Source of the DNA: JAOUGY01 sp050329955
GTDB taxonomy: Bacteria > Actinomycetota > Acidimicrobiia > Spongiisociales > ZC4RG35
DNA length: 27,771 nucleotides
Assembly: GCA_050329955.1 (NCBI GenBank)
Contig: JBHJOH010000011.1
Location: 1 to 27,771 of the forward strand
Direction of reading: 5' to 3'
Below the pieces are notes generated by a model that did no database searches, was not told where the DNA came from, and worked only from the letters and a program-made list of their open reading frames with translations. A program made the translations under genes and the position numbers. Shown piece after piece: positions 1 through 5,826 of the stretch; position 1 is the first letter of the stretch; every line of letters begins with the position of its first letter.

Positions 1-2
1 CT

Positions 3-209
3 GGTGCGCTTGCCATCCTCGAGGTCACCGACAGCACCGGGATCCGGACCGACTCGGTGGCCCTCACAGGGGACACCACCTGGCACCAACTGGCGGTGGA
101 CGTGGCCGCCAACGAAACCGTCACGATCCGGCTCATCGCCGACCGTTTCACAGCACTGGGCGGGGTTGACGTCGCATTCGACGGAGTTTACCTGAACGCT
201 GCCCTATGA
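3..209 (+). CDS. 3' end of a secreted/binding-module-like protein (partial)
   Basis: The open frame enters from the left edge and gives 68 residues before TGA. The translation alternates hydrophobic and polar residues (LAILEVTDSTG, WHQLAVDVAAN, VTIRLIADRF, VDVAFDGVYL). This is the beta-strand pattern of a jelly-roll carbohydrate-binding-type module, where the last strand often reads 'hxhDxhxL'. Assignment to a specific CBM family is not possible from the fragment. A decayed relative of its first ~32 bases recurs near position 970, so the module was probably duplicated locally. The start and upstream domains lie outside the window. The stop overlaps an ATG (ATGA) that opens a doubtful mini-ORF. 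Confidence 0.55.
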   Translation, partial: GALAILEVTDSTGIRTDSVALTGDTTWHQLAVDVAANETVTIRLIADRFTALGGVDVAFDGVYLNAAL

Positions 210-424
210 CCAACCACACCACGAGCGGCATGTCACCCACAGAAACGGCGCACCCTGCGACGGAATCCAATGCCTGCGGTGTCCAACAGCGGCGTTGGCA
301 CCGGTGGCGGGAGCCACAAAGTCGAAAGGCCACGATGAACCAGAACCACCCGGACGCGATCAGGATCCACAGCCTGCCCCACGAGGCGTCCTCCGATGTC
401 GTCACCGGCCGGGCGGGCCAGTGA
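206..424 (+). other. Doubtful 72-aa mini-ORF bridging two genes
   Basis: An ATG overlaps the previous stop (ATGA), and the frame ends in a TGA that overlaps the GTG start of the lipoprotein (GTGA). That geometry suits translational coupling. The product is rich in His, Thr, Arg and Pro, has no recognisable fold and looks like non-coding sequence. It is recorded because the junctions are exact, not because the protein is convincing. Confidence 0.2.
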
Positions 425-762
425 TCCCTCGGACAACAGGGCCACCAAGTCGCGTCGTGGTGTCGCTGCTGGGCCTGGTAGTCATCGTCGGACTGTCGGG
501 GTGTGAGTACCGGTCCGAGGTACCGACCATCCGCAACGAAACCGACCGGACCCTCACCTTGTACTACGTGGTCGGACCCGGCGGTGGCAGCCCAGAGGGC
601 ACTGAGGTAGAGCTCACAAGGCTGCGTCCCGGGAACGAATACGTCGACCGTGCCGAGTGTGTGGATGAGGACTTCGTGGTGCGAACCGAGGACGGCACCG
701 AAATCGCCAGCCGAACCGAACGGCTCTGCGCCGGCGACCCCTGGATCCTCACCGAACCCTGA
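421..762 (+). CDS. Small putative lipoprotein
   Basis: The product is 113 aa from a GTG start. Residues 1-28 form a lipoprotein signal: Arg at 4 and 11, a hydrophobic core VVVSLLGLVVIVG, then lipobox L-S-G-C with Cys28 as the lipidation site. The mature part is small, acidic and beta-rich (IRNETDRTLTLYYVV, FVVRTEDGTEIAS), with two further cysteines that could pair. I do not recognise a named family. It is expected to be anchored on the outer face of the cytoplasmic membrane. The GTG was chosen because it gives a normal-length signal; a start further upstream would put a polar His/Pro-rich stretch before it. The frame stays open and coding-like past the TGA (to 870), so the 3' end may be truncated. 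Confidence 0.55.
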   Translation: MIPRTTGPPSRVVVSLLGLVVIVGLSGCEYRSEVPTIRNETDRTLTLYYVVGPGGGSPEGTEVELTRLRPGNEYVDRAECVDEDFVVRTEDGTEIASRTERLCAGDPWILTEP

Positions 763-1435
763 CAACCAGGATGGCAGATCGAGGTGGTCGACAGCGACGA
801 CCGCGTGCTGTCAGACCGGCGAATCGGCCACCGCACGCTCCGACGATCTCACCGAAACAAGCCAGAATAGGGCTCCCTGGCTGGGTGGACCGTGAATGCA
901 CCGAGTCCCGGCCACGGTGGTCGAGGTCCCCTCCGACGGTGACCAATCCGTCGTGGCGGGCACGCCCTCGTGCACTTGCCATCCTCGAAGTCACCGACAT
1001 GCAACGTGGCAACGGCCGAGCGTCACGCTCAGTGACGACCCGGCGAGGGGGAGGCGACGCCTGGAAGTGCCGATCCCGGACACTCTGAGGAATGCTCGTT
1101 CGTGCTCCACATCTGGTGATCGGCGCTGGTGTTTCACGCATCCTGAATCCTTGTGTTGGTGCCCGGTGGGACGGTTGGGTGTCTGTGGTGGGCGTGCGGT
1201 GTTGTTCGAGTTCTGTGACCGGCTTCGCGCCGACGTTTGGGAACGGCACTGTGACCGGCGGCTGGGTTGGTGGCGGTGGTCTGGGTGGTGGCGTGGTGTT
1301 CGGGAGGCGTGTTGGTGTTGGATCGTTCATGTCAGGCTGAGACGGGTGTTGGTGTGTTGCTGGCGCGGGGTTAGTGGTGGTCTAACTGCCCCGAACGGCC
1401 TCCACCCCGGCCGCCCGTCTGCTGAACTACGGGCG
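763..1435 (+). other. Gene-poor region
   Basis: No convincing intact gene is seen. The first ~108 bases continue the lipoprotein frame after its TGA. A degenerate copy of the window's first bases lies around 963-1090. From about 1140 to 1380 the plus strand is markedly G+T-rich with many GGTG/TGGT words; translations here are low-complexity Gly/Val on plus and Pro/Thr on minus, and I do not believe them. Confidence 0.5.
963..1090 (+). pseudogene. Decayed fragment related to the gene at 3-209
   Basis: Bases 969-1000 match bases 2-33 at 29 of 32 positions by eye. In the matching frame both read ALAILEVTD. After that motif the frame drifts; a shift restores WQRPSVTLSDDPA and RLEVPIPDT, reminiscent of the TTWHQLAVDVAANET strand pattern of the intact copy. 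There is no start codon or signal of its own. It is best read as a frameshifted remnant of a duplicated binding-type module. Confidence 0.45.
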
Positions 1436-1951
1436 ATGGAGGGAACGACGTTTGCGATTCGGTTCGACGGTCTCTGGGTTCAGTCCCGCCCACCCCATCC
1501 TTTGGGCACACGTTTGCCGCTGTCCGAGCTGACCGGGAGTGAGGACATCCACGGTGTGCTCGACATCGTCGTCCAGGGCCGCTCGCTGCCTCCGCTCGGA
1601 TACTGGGGCATGGACGATGCCTGCTTCGCAGACTGGGTCACGGAACTTCCGGCGATGGTTCGTGAGCTCGGCACATCGATGAACGGTCGGTTCAGCCACG
1701 ACCCCGGTGATCAGGGGGAGCCTGAATACCGTTTCGAGCGGGCGGGGGATTCGGCAACGCTCACGATCGTGGAGGAGAACGGCGAGGGCGACGTGTACCT
1801 GAACTGGGACCAGGTCGAGTTCCGGTGGGATGACGCAGTCGGGGCCGTCACCCGCTTCCTGGCAGAGCTCCGGGCCCTGCTCGGAGCCGAAGCGGGCGAA
1901 ATCGGCACAGCCTGGGTGGATCGTGTCTCGGGTGTCTCCGGTCTGGATTGA
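1436..1951 (+). CDS. Hypothetical protein, 171 aa
   Basis: I do not recognise this family. The product is acidic and soluble, with no signal peptide or membrane segment. It has a conserved-looking beta-rich N-terminal half (TFAIRFDGLWVQSRP, GVLDIVVQGRSLPPLGYWG). A helical stretch follows (CFADWVTELPAMVRELG), then a YRFERAGDSATLTIVEEN beta hairpin and a C-terminal helix (AVGAVTRFLAELRALLGAE). The ATG at 1436 was chosen because sequence upstream in the same frame is low-complexity and the globular pattern begins here. No strong Shine-Dalgarno sequence is visible. The layout is reminiscent of small stand-alone immunity- or SUKH-sized proteins, but this is only an impression. Confidence 0.6.
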   Translation: MEGTTFAIRFDGLWVQSRPPHPLGTRLPLSELTGSEDIHGVLDIVVQGRSLPPLGYWGMDDACFADWVTELPAMVRELGTSMNGRFSHDPGDQGEPEYRFERAGDSATLTIVEENGEGDVYLNWDQVEFRWDDAVGAVTRFLAELRALLGAEAGEIGTAWVDRVSGVSGLD

Positions 1952-1978
1952 GGCGCATCACAACCCCGGACGCGCCGG

Positions 1979-1984
1979 TACGAT
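1979..1984 (+). promoter_or_regulatory. Leaderless-type -10 element before the 57-aa gene
   Basis: TACGAT (TANNNT) lies six bases before the ATG at 1991, the spacing expected when transcription starts at or next to the start codon. There is no Shine-Dalgarno sequence between them and no clear -35. Confidence 0.45.
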
Positions 1985-1990
1985 CCGATC

Positions 1991-2164
1991 ATGCTCGATC
2001 GGATCTGGTGGTTCATCACGGGGGCGGTGGCAGGCGGCTTCGTCACGGTGCGGGCGTTGCGGCGCAAGCCCAGGCCCGAAGACCTGAAGCATGCCGCCGT
2101 GAGCACGGGTGCCGACATCCTCAACCTGGCGGCCAAAGCGGTGCGGGCACCGAACCGGCGTTGA
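1991..2164 (+). CDS. Small DUF6167-like membrane protein, 57 aa
   Basis: The product is a single N-terminal membrane helix (IWWFITGAVAGGFVTV) followed by a basic patch (RALRRKPRPED) and a short amphipathic helix (AAVSTGADILNLAAKAVRA). This matches the layout of the small DUF6167-type proteins that actinobacteria often encode just upstream of alaS: a TGAxAGxxxxV helix, then a 'P-E-x-L' and 'A' helix. Here two minus-strand genes separate it from alaS, so the ancestral neighbourhood appears to have been interrupted. Function is unknown. The start is fixed by the -10 element directly before it and the immediate membrane helix. The family assignment is by pattern only. Confidence 0.65.
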   Translation: MLDRIWWFITGAVAGGFVTVRALRRKPRPEDLKHAAVSTGADILNLAAKAVRAPNRR

Positions 2165-2201
2165 CGTTCGATGTTGCGTCCTGACGCCTGATCTCGATAC
2201 T

Positions 2202-2218
2202 CCCGATCCAGGATCGGG
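2202..2218. terminator. Inverted repeat between convergent genes
   Basis: CCCGATCCAGGATCGGG can form a 7-bp GC-rich stem with a 3-base loop. It sits 38 bases after the 57-aa gene and 38 bases past the end of the convergent minus-strand gene, the natural place for a bidirectional terminator. It lacks a U-run on either side. Confidence 0.4.
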
Positions 2219-2256
2219 CGGGCGCTCCTAGCGCAGGTTGCCTACGCGAGTCGCAG

Positions 2257-4170
2257 TCACGATGTCAACGCGCGGTGGAGGAACGCTGCCATCTGGCCGC
2301 GAGTGACGGGATCCTCGGGGCAGAACGACATGGTTGAACACCCCCTGGTCACACCTGTCTGCGCCAGCCATTCAACGTCGGAAACGAACACCGAGCCATC
2401 CATGTCGCCGAAATCCGCGGGTCCGGCGACCAGCTCCAGATCAGACCATGCCCGCCGCAGGAACGCCGCCATCTGGCCCCGGGTCACCGCCTCGTTCGGA
2501 CAGAACAGCGTGTTGGTCGGCGGATTGCAGCCCATCGTCACCCCAGCAGCCGCGAGCCTCTCGATATCGGACTCGAACACCGACTCGTCGTCGTCGGCGA
2601 ACTCGATCGAACCGGCCTCTGTCAGCCCCAGAGCACGCACGAGGAACGCTGCCATCTGACCCCGGGTCACCGCATCGTCGGGACAGAAGAGGTCATTGGC
2701 GGGCGGGTTGCAGCCCGAGGTGATGCCGGATCGGGCAAGCCACTCGATGTCGGACTCGAACACCGATCCGTCGTCGTCCGAGAACGTGTCGGTCGGGGTG
2801 TCATGGGGAACGGTGGACGGGGGTGTCGCCGGCGCGGTCGTCGTGGTTGTGGACACGATCGAGGTTGATGGCGTCGTATCCGGGCTCGTCGTCGTTGTCG
2901 ACACGATCGAAGTCGAGGTCGTCGTCACCGACGGCGATGGACCTTCGAAGCGCCAGATGGCCCACGATTCACCCCAGACGCCGCTCACCACGACGTCACC
3001 ATCGGCCGCGACGGCGATGTCGCCACCCATCGCTAACAGACTGTCCGGATCGCCCACAGCCATCGGAATGTGACCGGACCCGACCTCCATCGCGCCGTCC
3101 GGACCGAATCGGACGACGGCCAGGTCCGCGATGGCGTCTGGTCCGGGTGATGTCGCCATCCCGGCGGCAACGATCCCGCCTCCGCCGTCGAAGGCAGCTC
3201 GGCGCAGAATGATGTCGCCCTCCAACGGAACCACGACGACCCCATCGTCCCCGTAGTCCGACACGAGCCGGCCCGACTCGTCGAGTGCCAGTGCAAGCAC
3301 GGCGACCGTTCCCGTCTGTCCTGTTGCGCCTATGCCATGGATGACACCGCCATCACCGATGAGGAGATCGGTGACTCCTATGGCGTGGGAGTACTCGTCG
3401 GTGTACGACGGGATGCTGAACACTCCGTCGCCGGCGAACGAAAGGTCGAACGCGCCGTTCGCATTGAGTCGGAACATCAACAGCTCGCGGTCGGCGACAC
3501 CGCCGACAGTGATCCGGTTGCTCGAGTCGACCGCCACGGAGGAGAACAACAGCGTCTGCCCATCGAACTCCAGCACCAGAACACCCTCGTCACCGAAGGC
3601 CGAGTCGAGCGCGCCGTCCGGCGTTGCCCGCACGATCACGACCTCGCTGTCGTGGGTTGCGCCGACGACAACGACCCGGCCGATGGTGTCAACGGCGAGG
3701 GACACCGGCATCTCGGGGTCGTGGGCGACCGAGATGGGCGCCACGACCGAACCATCGACGCCGAACGCCGCGTCGATCGTTCCATCCGGCATCCAGCGGC
3801 TGATGGTCACGGGCGATGCGGCCACCGTGAGGAACCGTCCATCGGCGAGAACTGCAATGTCGGCGAGTGACTCTGGCACGACTGCCGCGCCGTCCTCGCC
3901 GAAGGCTTCGTCGACTTCGCCGTCTTCGGTGAATGCCAGCATGCCCCCGTCGAGGCCATCCTGGGCGCCACCGACAGCGATCCCGCCGCCGCCGGGACGC
4001 AGCGCCAGCCCACCGATGGCCGGGTCGCCGGTCACGTCGAACACGCGGCGCACGCCGCCGTCTCCGAACGTCGCATCTGGCTCAGCGACGGCCGCCCATG
4101 CCACCAATGCCGGGGTCAAACCCACCGCCACCGCCAGCGCGGCGAGCGCGGTTTTCCTGATCGGCGACAT
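2257..4170 (-). CDS. Secreted Delta-60 repeat propeller protein with three SLH-like domains
   Basis: The product is 637 aa. A signal peptide (SPIRKTALAALAVAVG...AWA) covers about residues 1-29. Residues ~30-405 hold at least six Delta-60-type repeats, seen as 'DATFGDGGV', 'DAAFGVDGS', 'DSAFGDEGV' and 'YGDDGVVVV', which should fold as a beta-propeller. A Thr/Ser/Pro linker (~405-460) contains STSIVSTTTT twice. Three SLH-like units follow at ~461, ~524 and ~586. Each has S-D-I/V-E-x-LA...G-V/I-T-x-GC, FCP and TRGQMAAFL, with a Cys pair that suggests a disulfide. It probably binds cell wall or envelope polymers from outside. The start at 4170 is chosen because AGGAGAGG lies six bases before it; an in-frame ATG at 4194 has no such site. 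It is transcribed convergently with the 57-aa gene. No ligand or substrate can be read from the sequence. Confidence 0.85.
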   Translation of the reverse strand: MSPIRKTALAALAVAVGLTPALVAWAAVAEPDATFGDGGVRRVFDVTGDPAIGGLALRPGGGGIAVGGAQDGLDGGMLAFTEDGEVDEAFGEDGAAVVPESLADIAVLADGRFLTVAASPVTISRWMPDGTIDAAFGVDGSVVAPISVAHDPEMPVSLAVDTIGRVVVVGATHDSEVVIVRATPDGALDSAFGDEGVLVLEFDGQTLLFSSVAVDSSNRITVGGVADRELLMFRLNANGAFDLSFAGDGVFSIPSYTDEYSHAIGVTDLLIGDGGVIHGIGATGQTGTVAVLALALDESGRLVSDYGDDGVVVVPLEGDIILRRAAFDGGGGIVAAGMATSPGPDAIADLAVVRFGPDGAMEVGSGHIPMAVGDPDSLLAMGGDIAVAADGDVVVSGVWGESWAIWRFEGPSPSVTTTSTSIVSTTTTSPDTTPSTSIVSTTTTTAPATPPSTVPHDTPTDTFSDDDGSVFESDIEWLARSGITSGCNPPANDLFCPDDAVTRGQMAAFLVRALGLTEAGSIEFADDDESVFESDIERLAAAGVTMGCNPPTNTLFCPNEAVTRGQMAAFLRRAWSDLELVAGPADFGDMDGSVFVSDVEWLAQTGVTRGCSTMSFCPEDPVTRGQMAAFLHRALTS

Positions 4171-4197
4171 CGCAGCCTCTCCTGTCGGGCGCATGTC

Positions 4198-4225
4198 AAA
4201 GTAGATTCATTGCCAATCGACGCAA
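4198..4225 (-). promoter_or_regulatory. Candidate promoter of the SLH-domain gene
   Basis: On the minus strand TTGCGT (4220-4225) and TACTTT (4198-4203) are separated by 16 bases. Transcription would begin near 4190, leaving a short leader containing the AGGAGAGG site. This supports the ATG at 4170 over the one at 4194. Confidence 0.35.
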
Positions 4226-4346
4226 GTGACGTTCGCCACATCATCCGATGTGACTGATGCCCTGCTGTGGAGGCGCGGCCTGCCATTACGCGTGCGAGGG
4301 TGAGCGGTGGGGCGTCACCGAATCGGTTGGTTCGTCCGGGGGTCGA

Positions 4347-5453
4347 TCACATCGGCGGGTCGGTTCCCGGTTCGGGCGGGAGAAATCTGATGCGGCCCGG
4401 TGCCGAGGTGGGGTCGATGCGATGTCCGCGTCGGTGGATCACCACGTGATGGTGGAACCAGCACAACAGGGTCAGGTTGGAGGGGTCGTCGCTTCCGCCC
4501 TCCACCCGATGCACGATGTGGTGGGGTTGCAGGCGATGGGTCGACAGGCACCCGTCGGCGGTGCAGATCCGGTCACGCTGGTGGATGGCCCGGCGGAGTC
4601 GCCCAGGCAGTGTGCGGCTCTTTGCTCCGACTCCCAGCAGTCTGCCGTCGGCGGTGATGGCGTTGACCTCGACGATGGCGTCGCACAGGATCGCCTCGAG
4701 GGCGGCGGGGCCGACCCGATGGCCCGACAGGGTGTGGACGCCTGACTCTCCGTTGCTGGGTGCAGCTTCTCTTGCGTCGACCAGCACCGTCACCATGGTG
4801 GTGGTCGACGGCGTGTTGTCGCCGCCTGCGTCGATGACCAGGTTGACGAGGGCGTCGGCCATGCGGGCCTTGCGGGGTTCACGACGCCCACACGGCAGCG
4901 CGGGGGTGGCGTCGGCGGCTTCGACGATGATCTGGTGGAACCGTTCGGCGTCGATATCGACGAGCTCGCCCCACAGGCGGAGGGCGGTCTGATCGAGGCT
5001 TGGCTGGATGAGCAGGAACCGCTCTGCGTGGCGGGCCCGCTCCTCGGTCTTCGAGATTCGGCGTCGGCCGGCGATGTGGTGGCGCAGCCGGGGAATCGAC
5101 ATCCCGGCGGTTTCGTTCACCGGGTCGGCGGAGTGGAGTCGGGTGAGTTCGGCCGCCCGGTCGAAGGTGATGTCTCCCGCCTCGACGGCGAGATGGATGG
5201 ACTCCGATTCGGCCATGGTGACGGTGGCGAGCGAAGAGGCGGTTTCGGGGGAGAGGTCGAGCCTGGACCCGGCCCATTCGGCGAGGGTGCGGCAGCCGTC
5301 GACCATCGGGATCTGGCGTCGGTCGATCTCGCGCAGCAACACCATCTGGCGCGCCCGTGACCGGGCGATGAAGCGCTCCAGCGCTTCCAGTTCGATCTCG
5401 ATGCTGTCGGTGGACACGGAGTCCAGATGTTCGAACGTCCCGGAGGATTCCAC
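4347..5453 (-). CDS. DUF222 / HNH endonuclease (13E12-repeat-type)
   Basis: The product is 368 aa from a GTG start. The N-terminal two thirds is a DUF222-type helical domain: Arg-rich helix RFIARSRARQMVLLREID, then GCRTLAEWAGSRLDLSPETA, the LARD-like region and the central HQIIVEAAD segment. The C terminus is an HNH nuclease, RDRICTADGC, then LQPHHIVHRVEGGSDDPSNL and LLCWFHHHVVIH. It has the Cys pairs for a structural zinc and the His-His/Asn/His catalytic set, so it looks intact. Proteins of this type are multicopy in mycobacteria and other actinobacteria, where some are LexA-controlled; their role is unclear (possible homing-like or DNA-damage-associated nucleases). A GAGAG site precedes the GTG. 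The promoter carries a perfect LexA box. The gene sits between the DUF6167-like gene and alaS with a minus-strand neighbour, which suggests insertion. Confidence 0.9.
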   Translation of the reverse strand: MESSGTFEHLDSVSTDSIEIELEALERFIARSRARQMVLLREIDRRQIPMVDGCRTLAEWAGSRLDLSPETASSLATVTMAESESIHLAVEAGDITFDRAAELTRLHSADPVNETAGMSIPRLRHHIAGRRRISKTEERARHAERFLLIQPSLDQTALRLWGELVDIDAERFHQIIVEAADATPALPCGRREPRKARMADALVNLVIDAGGDNTPSTTTMVTVLVDAREAAPSNGESGVHTLSGHRVGPAALEAILCDAIVEVNAITADGRLLGVGAKSRTLPGRLRRAIHQRDRICTADGCLSTHRLQPHHIVHRVEGGSDDPSNLTLLCWFHHHVVIHRRGHRIDPTSAPGRIRFLPPEPGTDPPM

Positions 5454-5530
5454 TTGCTGCTCTCTTCGTGCCGATGTCCTCGATCTGGAAGGTCACCGGA
5501 GTGGGCTGGTTCAAGTGGGGAAGTGCCACC

Positions 5531-5560
5531 ACTCTAATCGAACACATGTTCGATTGTCAA
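5531..5560 (-). promoter_or_regulatory. LexA-regulated promoter (SOS box) of the DUF222/HNH gene
   Basis: On the minus strand a perfect -35 TTGACA (5555-5560) and a -10 TAGAGT (5531-5536) are separated by exactly 18 bases. Those 18 bases are the palindrome ATCGAACATGTGTTCGAT. Its core fits the mycobacterial LexA consensus TCGAAC-N4-GTTCGA without mismatch. LexA bound here would cover the whole spacer and block RNA polymerase, so the nuclease gene should be silent until DNA damage. The start codon lies about 70 bases downstream. Confidence 0.85.
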
Positions 5561-5596
5561 GGCGGCCCGTGCGGAGCGGGTTGTCTAGGCCGGGTG

Positions 5597-5661
5597 CCCA
5601 GGCGGGCGTGACGGGCTGAACCGCAGGGGTTTGGGCGTGCTCGTTCCTCGCTCGCCCCTAC
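5597..5661 (+). repeat. 65-bp direct repeat, copy 1
   Basis: It is identical by eye over 65 bases to 5703-5767. It begins CCCAGGCGGGCGTGACGGGC and ends CTCGCCCCTAC. It contains GGGCG...CGCCC, which can pair as a short stem. The copies start 106 bases apart and precede alaS. Confidence 0.85.
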
Positions 5662-5702
5662 CTGGGTAGGGCGTTTCGCATTGGACGTGTCGAGGCGGGG
5701 TC

Positions 5703-5767
5703 CCCAGGCGGGCGTGACGGGCTGAACCGCAGGGGTTTGGGCGTGCTCGTTCCTCGCTCGCCCCTAC
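5703..5767 (+). repeat. 65-bp direct repeat, copy 2
   Basis: This is the second identical copy of the repeat at 5597-5661, ending 59 bases before the alaS start. Perfect identity in non-coding DNA means a recent duplication, or a genome-wide dispersed element kept uniform. Confidence 0.85.
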
Positions 5768-5810
5768 GGGCCGTCGCTCCTTTTCGTCCGTGCTCCCCGC
5801 GCCATATCAC

Positions 5811-5816
5811 TAACCT
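5811..5816 (+). promoter_or_regulatory. Candidate -10 element of alaS
   Basis: TAACCT fits TANNNT and lies 10 bases before the alaS ATG. No Shine-Dalgarno sequence is visible there, so a leaderless or near-leaderless transcript is possible. No clear -35 is seen. Confidence 0.3.
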
Positions 5817-5826
5817 GCTTTCTCCC

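Noticed and set aside
896..1435. A 180-codon upstream extension of the 171-aa hypothetical gene
   Set aside because: The extension is Cys/Trp/Arg-rich, crosses the decayed fragment and the G+T-rich tract, and shows no protein-like pattern.
5597..5767. CRISPR array
   Set aside because: There are only two copies of a 65-bp unit with one 41-bp spacer and no cas genes; it is a plain direct repeat.
5737..5826. Thirty extra codons before alaS
   Set aside because: They are translated from the 65-bp repeat; the family N terminus begins at the ATG at 5827.
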